Source: UKL13-2 sp043773745
GTDB lineage: Bacteria > Pseudomonadota > Gammaproteobacteria > Burkholderiales > Usitatibacteraceae
Direction: 5' to 3'
Assembly: GCA_043773745.1 (NCBI GenBank)
Contig: JAYVEV010000009.1
Location: 1-64,000 of the forward strand
Length of the DNA stretch: 64,000 nucleotides
The translations under genes and the position numbers were made by a program. Positions 8,111 to 16,087 of this stretch are shown piece by piece; the stretch's first letter is position 1, and every line of letters starts with the position of its first letter. The notes below the pieces were generated by a model. The model made no database searches. It was not told where the DNA came from and was given only the letters and a program-made list of their open reading frames with translations.

Positions 8111-9292
8111 ATGAAATTGAACAACCATTTGGACCTGAGTATCAAGCGCCGCGAATGGCTGAAACTTGCGGGCGCAAGCGCTGCCTATGCGACGCTGGCA
8201 GGCTGCGGCACGCTGACCCGCTCACGAAAAGGCCCGCCTTACGCAAGGCCGTTATCCACACTGCCGTTTGGCCGACCCAATATCGATGCCGCACAAATCA
8301 CGCGAACCCTGATCGGTCTGCGCCCCTATCGTGCAGCAGGCTTTGTGGTTCGCGGCGAGCGCATGAACGAAAAAACTATCATCCATAACTATGGTCACGG
8401 CGGTGGCGGGATTACTTTGTCGTGGGGTTCGTCGGCACTGGCCGTTGCCGAAGCGCCAGATGTTGCGAAAAAAAATGCCGCCGTCATTGGTTGTGGTGTG
8501 ATGGGGCTTTCTACCGCGCGGCTATTGCAGGAGCGCGGCTGGAACGTGACAATCTATGCGCAAGATTTGCCACCCAACACCACCTCCAATATCGCGGGCG
8601 GACAATGGGCGCCCACCAGTGTATTTTCCCCTCGCAGTATTGATGAATCGTTTGCCGCGCAATTTAGACAGGCGCTGCTGATCTCGCACCAAATGTTTTC
8701 GAAGCTGGTCGATGTGCTTGGCTATGGTGTGAGTTTGCGCGAAAATTATTACCTCAATGCCAACCCCACGACAGCCGCAGATTTTTTTTATTTGCGCGAT
8801 TACCCAGAGTTATTTCCATCCATTGCCGAGCTGGCACCCGACGATCATCCGTTCGCCGCGCCCTATGTGTTGCGGCATCTCACCATGCTGATTGAGCCAT
8901 CCATTTATCTGCCACGTTTGATGCGCGATCTGACTGAGGCAGGCGGTAAAATTGCGTTACGAGTATTTCAGCAACGGGATGAATTACTGACGCTTGATGA
9001 GCCGGTCATTTTTAATTGCACCGGTCTAGGCGCGCGCGAATTATTCAATGACGCTGAGCTGACGCCTGTGCGCGGACAGTTGGTGTTGATGCCGCCTGAT
9101 GAACGAGTGGATTATTTAACGCATGGCGGTATGAATGGCGGCAATGGCCTGCTCTATATGTTTCCCCGAGCGGACGGTATTTTGCTCGGTGGCGCTTATG
9201 AGCGTGGGGCGAGCCATCTGGAGGCGGACGCGGAAACCACGGCACGAATCGTCAGTGAACACGCACGACTTTTTCAGACGATGCGAATTTAA
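8111..9292 (+). CDS. Tat-exported D-amino-acid-oxidase-like flavoprotein, permuted
   Basis: FAD-dependent oxidoreductase of the DAO family, 393 residues, which would oxidise a D-amino acid or related amine to an imino acid. The N terminus has KRREWLK and LAGC (Cys32), a twin-arginine lipoprotein signal, so the folded flavoprotein is exported. GLRPYR (69-74) and HNYGHGG (92-98), which normally close a DAO chain and bind substrate and flavin, come first here. They precede the dinucleotide motif GCGVMG (127-132) and AGGQW. The chain ends where the classical C-terminal part would begin, so the order is circularly permuted. It is translated one base after the serine hydrolase and both proteins are envelope lipoproteins, so a joint pathway is likely. 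The start at 8111 is favoured over 8048 because of the Tat signal. Confidence 0.8.
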   Translation: MKLNNHLDLSIKRREWLKLAGASAAYATLAGCGTLTRSRKGPPYARPLSTLPFGRPNIDAAQITRTLIGLRPYRAAGFVVRGERMNEKTIIHNYGHGGGGITLSWGSSALAVAEAPDVAKKNAAVIGCGVMGLSTARLLQERGWNVTIYAQDLPPNTTSNIAGGQWAPTSVFSPRSIDESFAAQFRQALLISHQMFSKLVDVLGYGVSLRENYYLNANPTTAADFFYLRDYPELFPSIAELAPDDHPFAAPYVLRHLTMLIEPSIYLPRLMRDLTEAGGKIALRVFQQRDELLTLDEPVIFNCTGLGARELFNDAELTPVRGQLVLMPPDERVDYLTHGGMNGGNGLLYMFPRADGILLGGAYERGASHLEADAETTARIVSEHARLFQTMRI

Positions 9293-9300
9293 TTTTAAAT

Positions 9301-9370
9301 AAAAATGCCAGCATTGGAGCGGACCTTGAAGCAAAAAGTCCTCAAAAACCCCGCCAGTGCTGGCGTTTTA
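9301..9370 (+). repeat. Intergenic hairpin repeat, best-paired copy
   Basis: Lies nine bases after the oxidase stop. Arms GCCAGCATTGG (9307-9317) and CCAGTGCTGGC (9354-9364) pair with one G-U, around an inner segment containing GAAGCAAAAAGTCC, and the right arm is followed by GTTTTAATT. It could act as a transcription terminator for this operon. Related sequences occur 3' of three other plus-strand genes (6438, 28063, 32524). Confidence 0.6.
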
Positions 9371-9420
9371 ATTAAAATTGATAAGGCAAAATATGGCGGG
9401 CAGCAGCCCTGCGCTTTACT

Positions 9421-10389
9421 TTAGCCGTCATCTTTCCAACGACGAATGCGGATCGCCGCGTAGATCATCGCCGCACCGGCAATAACGCCCAGCCACAGGT
9501 TGGCCGTGCCCAGTAACTGCCATGATTGCGAAAGTATCTCGGCCTCGTTGTGATCGCCAAAATCGCGACTCTTAACCGCCATGCTCCCAGCGTTAAACCA
9601 CGAGCCGGGCACGACACTCAATAAACCGCGGCCAACAATATTCTTCCAGAACCAGCTCAGGTCCCAACCAAGCTGAAATAGTTTGCCAAGCCACGACACC
9701 AGTACGCCCGCGAATAAGGGAACACCAACCGCCCATAGGAAGGGCTTGGTGCGGGCCCACGCGCCGACCATCAGCAGCCAGCCGGCGGTTGGCAGCGCCC
9801 ACAGTGCGTAAATTGGCAGCAGCGCAACCCACTGCAGAGGCGCGAGGTAGGTCGCAGGCGAGGTAAGAATATAGCCCGACAGACTGACGCCTTTAATCGT
9901 CATTGCCACACAAATGAGCAGCAGAACTAGCATTGAAGTCACGATCGCAATTAAGAGCGTGATGGCAGGCGCGACCACCATCGCCAATAGCGCCTTTGAT
10001 ATCACTGTTGCATGGTCAGTTACCGGCAGCGATTTCCAAAACAGAATGCTCCGATCCTTGCGCTCATCAAACAGCGCATTGAGACAGAAGAAGAACACCA
10101 CAAATCCGAGCAGCAAGAACAAGGGCGTGGAAGCGCCCATGTACCAGCGGGTGATGGCGCTGACAAACGTCAATTTATCGGTGTCAGTCATCCCAGCCGC
10201 AAATGCTTCGACAGGCACGCCGTTTATCTGCGCCGCACCAGAAGTGCCCAGCACTATCGCCGCAAGGGAGAGGATGACAAACAGCGTGAGAATCGCGCCA
10301 ACCACAATCGGCGCCCAAAAGAAACCGCCCTTGTGTTCCCACAGCTCGCGTTTAATCAGCCATTTCATCGTGCTTACCGGGGTAATCAT
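9421..10389 (-). CDS. ABC transporter permease
   Basis: Polytopic inner-membrane protein of 322 residues with about six hydrophobic helices (roughly 25-55, 90-125, 140-175, 190-210, 225-245 and 290-312). It is the membrane partner of the adjacent ATPase, whose stop overlaps this start by four bases (ATGA). The architecture matches ABC-2-type permeases in GntR-controlled YtrABC-like exporters. The substrate is unknown; relatives often respond to cell-envelope antibiotics or peptides. An alternative ATG lies at 10368 (MKWLIKRE). Confidence 0.8.
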   Translation of the reverse strand: MITPVSTMKWLIKRELWEHKGGFFWAPIVVGAILTLFVILSLAAIVLGTSGAAQINGVPVEAFAAGMTDTDKLTFVSAITRWYMGASTPLFLLLGFVVFFFCLNALFDERKDRSILFWKSLPVTDHATVISKALLAMVVAPAITLLIAIVTSMLVLLLICVAMTIKGVSLSGYILTSPATYLAPLQWVALLPIYALWALPTAGWLLMVGAWARTKPFLWAVGVPLFAGVLVSWLGKLFQLGWDLSWFWKNIVGRGLLSVVPGSWFNAGSMAVKSRDFGDHNEAEILSQSWQLLGTANLWLGVIAGAAMIYAAIRIRRWKDDG

Positions 10390-11276
10390 GCGTAGGTTCC
10401 TTTCATGGTGGCGACGAACAGGTCAGCGATGCCGGGGCTGCGGGTTTCGCCTAACGCGTCAATTTGTTCGCGTGTGACCCCATTGCTTGCGCAATCAAAT
10501 AGCATCACTGATTTGCCAAACACCTGGCGCTCATCAATGGGCTTCAATGCTCTTGCAGCATCGGCGTGTTCTGCTGGCACCATCACTTCAATAAAGCGTT
10601 CGCCGATCTCATCCATGGTTGCCGATAGCGTGATCTTGCCATCGCGAATGAACATCAGGTCACTGAGGATGTGCTCAATTTCTTCGACCTGGTGGGTGGT
10701 GACAATGATAGTTTTTTGCTCGTCGAAATAATCCTCGAGCAGGTTTTGATAAAACTGCTTGCGATACAAAATATCGAGACCCAGCGTGGGTTCATCGAGC
10801 ACTAGCAGCTTTGCATCAATGGCCATGACAAGCGCCAGATGTAGTTGCACAATCATGCCCTTCGACATTTCCTTCACTTTCATCGTCGGCTTGAGCTTGG
10901 TATTTTTCAAATAGCGCTCGGCTTTGACGCGATCAAATTTGGGGTGCACACCGGCGACAAAATCAATTGCCTCGCGCACGCGAATCCAGCGCGGCAACAC
11001 TGCTACATCAGCAATGAAGCTGACCTGCGCCATCAGCTCGTCGCGCTGTGTACGCGGGTCAAGTCCCAACACTTTTAACTCGCCCTCAAACGGAATCAGA
11101 CCCAACATTGCTTTGAGCGTGGTCGTTTTGCCGGAGCCATTCGGCCCAATTAAACCGATGATGCGGCCCGCGGGAATTTCAAAGCTGATGTCATCGACCG
11201 CAACTGATTTGCCATAGCGTTTGGTCAGGCCGCGCGCGCTCACGACGTTCGTGGCGCCGACTTCGATGGTGTTCAT
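10386..11276 (-). CDS. ABC transporter ATP-binding protein
   Basis: ATPase of the exporter, 296 residues. Walker A GPNGSGKTT is at 44-52, Walker B LLVLDEPTLG follows, and the switch His is in VTTHQVEE. The signature is MSKGM instead of LSGGQ, a variant seen in YtrB-like ATPases. A C-terminal extension after about residue 220 resembles the regulatory tail of ABC-2 ATPases. It overlaps by four bases with the GntR gene upstream and the permease downstream, forming a tight three-gene operon. Confidence 0.85.
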   Translation of the reverse strand: MNTIEVGATNVVSARGLTKRYGKSVAVDDISFEIPAGRIIGLIGPNGSGKTTTLKAMLGLIPFEGELKVLGLDPRTQRDELMAQVSFIADVAVLPRWIRVREAIDFVAGVHPKFDRVKAERYLKNTKLKPTMKVKEMSKGMIVQLHLALVMAIDAKLLVLDEPTLGLDILYRKQFYQNLLEDYFDEQKTIIVTTHQVEEIEHILSDLMFIRDGKITLSATMDEIGERFIEVMVPAEHADAARALKPIDERQVFGKSVMLFDCASNGVTREQIDALGETRSPGIADLFVATMKGTYA

Positions 11277-11647
11277 GTAGTACCTCCGGCATTGGACTTA
11301 GCGGCGGCCAGCAGTTCTTTGGCGCTGAGGCCCAAGCGCCTCATTCGCTGAATCACAGCAGGCCATTCGATATTGATAAATCGTTCGCGCTCGCTGGTGA
11401 GCAATTTCTCAAGTGCGCCATCGGTTACATACATACCCAGTCCCCTTCTTTTTTCCACGAGTTGTTCATCGGCTAATTCCTGATAGGCGCGCGAAACAGT
11501 AATGGGATTCAGTTGGTAATCGGCGGCGATTTGTCGCACTGAAGGCAATGCATCGCCGGGCTTGAGTAAGCCATCGAGCATCATCTCGACGACACGGCTT
11601 TTGAGCTGCCGGTATATTGGGGTGTTATCGTGCCATTCGGCGTTCAT
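11273..11647 (-). CDS. GntR family regulator, YtrA type
   Basis: Small repressor-type regulator of 124 residues. The N-terminal winged helix contains PIYRQLKSRVVEMMLDG and LPSVRQIAADYQLNP-TVSRAYQEL, the GntR recognition helix. The remaining region of about 50 residues is too short for a ligand domain, as in the YtrA subfamily, which usually controls the ABC genes that follow it. The ATG at 11647 has a GGAGG ribosome-binding site eight bases upstream; an upstream in-frame start at 11731 would add 28 non-homologous residues. A pseudo-palindrome at 11684-11703 may be its operator. Confidence 0.88.
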   Translation of the reverse strand: MNAEWHDNTPIYRQLKSRVVEMMLDGLLKPGDALPSVRQIAADYQLNPITVSRAYQELADEQLVEKRRGLGMYVTDGALEKLLTSERERFINIEWPAVIQRMRRLGLSAKELLAAAKSNAGGTT

Positions 11648-11683
11648 TGTTGCGACCTCCGTGGGTTTTTCTCGTTGTAACGG

Positions 11684-11703
11684 TGTTGTAGTTAAGTATA
11701 ACA
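11684..11703. promoter_or_regulatory. Possible YtrA/GntR operator
   Basis: TGTTGTA and TATAACA are arranged as an inverted pair six bases apart (one mismatch), 37 bp upstream of the gntR start. The minus strand also reads TATACT inside the site, a possible -10. An autoregulatory operator is inferred from position. Confidence 0.4.
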
Positions 11704-11822
11704 GTATTATTTTAGATATGGCAAGAAGCACGATACGCGCGAGTTATATCCGCCATATAGGCAATACACTCGGTGAAAATCCAAGCCAACTATTTCTACG
11801 CACGCAGGGAAATATCAACGCT

Positions 11823-12233
11823 ATGTCTAAAGCAGAGCTCAAAACCACAAGGACCGAAGCAAGCGTCGATGATTTTATCAATGCCATTGCCGACTCAGGT
11901 CAGCAGGCAGATGCACGTGCCATTGTGACGCTCATGCAGGCCGCCACCAAAGCGTCGCCAAAAATGTGGGGTGCTTCCATTATCGGATTTGGATCACAAA
12001 CGCTTAAATATGAAAGTGGGCGAGAACTCGATTGGATGATCATCGGTTTTTCGCCGCGCAAGGCTAATACGGTTCTGTATCTCGCCCTTGATCTCACGCA
12101 GTACAACGGGTCGCTCGCCAAGCTTGGCAAACATAAAACTGGCAAAGGCTGCCTCTACATCAAGCGCCTCAGCGATATCGATATAGCGGTGCTGAAAAAA
12201 CTTATCGCACAGTCAGTGAAAAGCCATCAATGA
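11823..12233 (+). CDS. DUF1801 domain protein
   Basis: Small cytoplasmic protein of 136 residues of the DUF1801 (YdhG-like) family, with no proven activity. Family segments seen are ASVDDFINAI at the start, MWGASIIGFGS in the middle, a DWMIIGFSPRK strand, LYLALDL, and GKGCLYIKRLSDID towards the end. The ATG at 11823 starts just before the family domain and has an AGGGA about 13 bases upstream. It is divergent from the GntR-ABC operon, but nothing shows that they are functionally linked. Confidence 0.8.
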   Translation: MSKAELKTTRTEASVDDFINAIADSGQQADARAIVTLMQAATKASPKMWGASIIGFGSQTLKYESGRELDWMIIGFSPRKANTVLYLALDLTQYNGSLAKLGKHKTGKGCLYIKRLSDIDIAVLKKLIAQSVKSHQ

Positions 12234-12275
12234 GAAATAAATTTGCTTTCCAAATTACAGAAATACGTTCAAGAA

Positions 12276-12467
12276 TTAGCGACTAATACTCAATAATCGC
12301 GATGGCAGCAGGACGATAGCGCGAAGCAGCTCGAATAAACCTTCTGCCGCAATCCCAACCAATCGGAATGGCAGCGAAATCAGCCAGAACACGGGATAAA
12401 GAACTAGCGCGAGCAACGCCAGCGGCCAGCAGAGCACAAACAGCAGTAGCCAGAGCAACATTTTCAT
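12276..12467 (-). CDS. Small membrane protein
   Basis: A 63-residue protein, nearly all hydrophobic, with one long or two short transmembrane helices (about 3-36) followed by an amphipathic Leu/Arg-rich tail. The ATG at 12467 has AAGG seven bases upstream; a second ATG two codons later is also possible. It resembles small uncharacterised proteins of betaproteobacteria, but no family name can be assigned. It converges on the DUF1801 gene. Confidence 0.6.
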   Translation of the reverse strand: MKMLLWLLLFVLCWPLALLALVLYPVFWLISLPFRLVGIAAEGLFELLRAIVLLPSRLLSISR

Positions 12468-12674
12468 ATTCAGCCTTTTTGTTTTATCAAATGCGACTGC
12501 AGACAAAAGCTTGTTTATTTTACTTTGAAACTGACATGCTCTATAAATACCGGTCAGCCAGCATAAATTATCCGCATACATCAATGCATGCCTAGTTACC
12601 ATAGGCCATTATCACCATACTCGTGCGGCAATATTATTCTGCGCGCACAGTTTGGCACCTCAAGGGAGACGCAT

Positions 12675-15600
12675 ATGCAACGCCGTATTTACACGTTCAT
12701 GATCGCATTGGTCATATCATTTGTTCAAATAGCGATAGTCCATGCTGCAGAAACCGAAAATCAGGCTGCTGCCGATAAGCCCAAACAGCCTTTTTCATCG
12801 GCAACATTCTCCGGTGTCAAATTGCGCGAGATTGGCCCCGCGGTTGCCTCGGGGCGCATTATTGATATCGCTGTGGTGCCTGGTAATACCAGCACCTGGT
12901 ATGTGGCAGTGGCATCGGGCGGAGTATGGAAAACGACGAATGCGGGCACCACATGGGCACCCATTTTTGATAACGAGGGCTCGTATTCCATTGGTTGCGT
13001 GACGGTTGATCCCAACAATGCCAACGTGATCTGGGTTGGTTCGGGTGAGAATAATTCTCAGCGTAGCGTTGGCTACGGAGACGGTGTTTATAAATCGCTT
13101 GACGGTGGCAAGACCTGGAAAAATACCGGCCTTAAATCATCGGAACACATTGGTAAGATTGTCGTTGATCCGCGCAATTCTGATGTCGTTTATGCCAGCG
13201 CGCAGGGCCCGCTGTGGGGCCCCGGCGGCGAGCGTGGCCTTTACAAAACTATCGACGGCGGCAAGACTTGGAAAGCAGTGCTGACTGTTTCTGAAAACAC
13301 CGGTGTATCCGATTTGTGGATGGATCCGCGCTCGTCAAATGTACTTTACGCGACGTCTTATCAGCGCCGCCGCCATGTCTGGTCGCTTTTGAATGGCGGT
13401 CCTGAAAGCGCGATCTGGAAATCAACCGATGCCGGTATTACCTGGCGCAAGCTCGACAAGGGCATTCCCAAGTCAGACTTGGGTCGTATCGGGCTCGCGG
13501 TTTCCCCTGCTGATCCCGATGTGATTTACGCGATTATTGAAGCATCCGATGCAAAAGAGCGTGGTGTCTATCGTTCAAATGACCGCGGTGAAAGCTGGAA
13601 CCGTATGGCTGACTATATGACTAGCAGCCCGCAGTATTACCAGGAGCTGATACCCGACCCGAAAAATGTGGATCGGGTGTACTCGATGGATACCTTCAAT
13701 CACGTGACTGAAGACGGCGGCAAAACCTGGAAGCGACTCGGTGAAAAATACAAACACGTTGATAACCATGCGCTGTGGATTGATCCCGCCGACACCAATC
13801 ATCTGCTCAACGGCAACGATGGCGGCGTTTATGAAACCTGGGATCGCGGTGCTAACTGGCATTACAAAGCGAACCTGCCAGTGACACAGTTCTATCGAGT
13901 GGCAGTGGATGAAAGCGCGCCGTTTTACAACATCTATGGCGGCACGCAGGACAACAATACGTTGGGCGGCCCCTCGCGCACCACCAGCACTCATGGCATC
14001 ACCAATGCTGACTGGTTTGTCACCGTGGGCGGTGATGGTTTCTTCGCTGCGGTTGACCCCAAGGACCCGAACATCGTCTATTCCGAATGGCAATACGGTG
14101 GGCTAGTGCGGTTTGATCGCAAGACGGGTGAGCGCATTGATATTCAGCCGAAATCTGCTCCTGGTGAAGCGCCGCTACGCTGGAATTGGGATGCGCCTGT
14201 GATGATTAGTCCGCATGACCACAAGCGACTATATTTTGCTACGCAGCGCATTTTTCGCAGCGATGATCGCGGCGACAACTGGACACCGATCAGCGCCGAC
14301 ATTACTCGGCAAATTGATCGCAATAAATTGAAGATGATGGGGCGTGTGTGGAGCGTTGATGCGGTCGCCAAAAATGCCTCAACCTCGCTTTACGGCAACA
14401 TCGTCTCGCTGACAGAATCACCTAAGGCAGAAGGTCTGCTTTACGCCGGTACTGATGATGGCCTGGTTAATATCACCGAGGATGGCGGTAAAAACTGGCG
14501 TAAGACCGACACCTTTCCGGGCATACCTACCAATACTTATGTCTCAGATTTAAAGCCGTCGCCGCATGATGCAGGCACTGTGTACGCCGCATTCGATAAT
14601 CATCAGATGGGCGACTTCAAACCGTACCTGCTCAAGAGTGCCGACCGTGGCAGAACCTGGGTCTCCATTGCCGGAGATCTGCCGGCGCGAGGCACCGTCT
14701 ATACGGTGGCGGAAGATCCGGTACGGCCTAACCTTTTATATTGCGGCACCGAGTTCGGAGTTTACTTTTCGCCCGATGGCGGCAAGCGCTGGATTCAATT
14801 AAAGGGCGGCATGCCCAATATCGCGGTACGCGACATTGTTGTACAAAAGCGGGAGGGTGATCTTGTCATTGCCACCTTTGGACGTGGCTTTTTTGTGCTG
14901 GATGACTTGACGCCACTCCGCCTTGCCAGTGATGCCCTATTAACAAAAGAGGCCGCGCTGATGCCTGTCAAACGTGCTTGGATGTTTATCCCAACCCAGC
15001 CGCTTGGTGGACGGGAAAAAGCGTTCCAAGGCGCATCGCTGTACACCGCGCCTAATCCACCGTTTGGCGCCATCTTCAGTTATTACCTGAAAGATGAAAT
15101 CACCTCGAAAAAAGAAGCGCGTCTTGCTGCCGAGAAAAAAATTGCCGCCAAAGGTGGTGATGTTTTTTATCCTACCTGGGAAGCATTACAGCGCGAATCG
15201 CGTGAAGCGGCCCCTTCCATTGTTCTGACGGTGACTGATTCGGCAGGCAAAGTAGTACGTCGCGTGACGGGACCGACCAAAGCGGGCTTTCACCGCATTG
15301 CTTGGGATCTGCGTTATCCAGCCGCCAATCCGGCGCGGCTGAAAACAGCACAACCCGAGGAAGATGATCCGTTCACGGATCGTGCGCGCGGGCCCTTGGC
15401 GCTTCCTGGCACCTACACGGCTACATTGGAAAAATGGGTTGATGGGATTGTTACGCAACTTGCGGAGCCGGTCATATTTAATGCGGAAATTCTCGGCACG
15501 GCGAGTTTGCCTGCGCCGGATCGCGCCAAGGTTCTGGAGTTCGCCAACAAGACGGCGAGTTTGCAGCGTGCCGTACTCGGCGCGGTGGAGTTGGTAAAAG

Positions 15601-15995
15601 AAACGCAGCGCCGTATTGATGCGATGAAGATTGCATTAGTCGATACGGCCGGCCCGACTGCGGTACTGGTGAGTCGCGCACGCGAGATCGAGCAAAAACT
15701 CAAGGACCTCGACCAGCTGCTTACCGGCGACAAGATACTAGAAAAATATCAGGAGCCGGTGCCGCCTTCAATCGTCGATCGCGTCAGCGGCATCGTCGGT
15801 GCGTTGTGGGGAATCACCTCGGCGCCCACCGGTACCCACCAGCGCAGCTATGAATTCGCGGCGGGTGAATTCGCGCCGGTTCTCGATAAACTGCGAACCC
15901 TCATTGAGGCTGACCTGAAGCAGCTCGAATCACAAGCCGAAGCAATAGGCGCGCCGTGGACGCCGGGACGTGTGCCGGTCTGGAAGAAGGATTAA
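12675..15995 (+). CDS. Exported sortilin/BNR-repeat propeller protein
   Basis: Very large secreted protein, 1106 residues, with a Sec signal peptide (about 1-27, ending VHAAE). Residues 30-790 carry many BNR/Asp-box repeats of the S-x-D-G-G-x-T-W type (for example SLDGGKTWKN, TIDGGKTWKA, SADRGRTWVS), which build one or two beta-propellers as in VPS10/sortilin-like bacterial proteins. The last 300 residues are non-repetitive and contain a beta-rich segment resembling a FlgD-type fold followed by helices. Such proteins are often annotated as glycosyl hydrolases, but no catalytic residues can be identified. The ATG at 12675 has an AAGGGAGA ribosome-binding site. It is a single gene ended by a strong terminator. 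Confidence 0.8.
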   Translation: MQRRIYTFMIALVISFVQIAIVHAAETENQAAADKPKQPFSSATFSGVKLREIGPAVASGRIIDIAVVPGNTSTWYVAVASGGVWKTTNAGTTWAPIFDNEGSYSIGCVTVDPNNANVIWVGSGENNSQRSVGYGDGVYKSLDGGKTWKNTGLKSSEHIGKIVVDPRNSDVVYASAQGPLWGPGGERGLYKTIDGGKTWKAVLTVSENTGVSDLWMDPRSSNVLYATSYQRRRHVWSLLNGGPESAIWKSTDAGITWRKLDKGIPKSDLGRIGLAVSPADPDVIYAIIEASDAKERGVYRSNDRGESWNRMADYMTSSPQYYQELIPDPKNVDRVYSMDTFNHVTEDGGKTWKRLGEKYKHVDNHALWIDPADTNHLLNGNDGGVYETWDRGANWHYKANLPVTQFYRVAVDESAPFYNIYGGTQDNNTLGGPSRTTSTHGITNADWFVTVGGDGFFAAVDPKDPNIVYSEWQYGGLVRFDRKTGERIDIQPKSAPGEAPLRWNWDAPVMISPHDHKRLYFATQRIFRSDDRGDNWTPISADITRQIDRNKLKMMGRVWSVDAVAKNASTSLYGNIVSLTESPKAEGLLYAGTDDGLVNITEDGGKNWRKTDTFPGIPTNTYVSDLKPSPHDAGTVYAAFDNHQMGDFKPYLLKSADRGRTWVSIAGDLPARGTVYTVAEDPVRPNLLYCGTEFGVYFSPDGGKRWIQLKGGMPNIAVRDIVVQKREGDLVIATFGRGFFVLDDLTPLRLASDALLTKEAALMPVKRAWMFIPTQPLGGREKAFQGASLYTAPNPPFGAIFSYYLKDEITSKKEARLAAEKKIAAKGGDVFYPTWEALQRESREAAPSIVLTVTDSAGKVVRRVTGPTKAGFHRIAWDLRYPAANPARLKTAQPEEDDPFTDRARGPLALPGTYTATLEKWVDGIVTQLAEPVIFNAEILGTASLPAPDRAKVLEFANKTASLQRAVLGAVELVKETQRRIDAMKIALVDTAGPTAVLVSRAREIEQKLKDLDQLLTGDKILEKYQEPVPPSIVDRVSGIVGALWGITSAPTGTHQRSYEFAAGEFAPVLDKLRTLIEADLKQLESQAEAIGAPWTPGRVPVWKKD

Positions 15996-16023
15996 CGACG
16001 CTCGAATAGTTTTGCTAAGAAAT

Positions 16024-16060
16024 AAAAAGCCGCCTAGCAATTTGCTAGGCGGCTTTTTTA
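16024..16060. terminator. Bidirectional rho-independent terminator
   Basis: A 16-bp perfect stem (arms AAAAAGCCGCCTAGCA and TGCTAGGCGGCTTTTT) with a three-base loop, flanked by A- and T-runs. It serves the propeller gene on the plus strand and the convergent polysaccharide operon on the minus strand. Confidence 0.93.
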
Positions 16061-16087
16061 TGCGCCACTTAAATCAAACAACAATAA

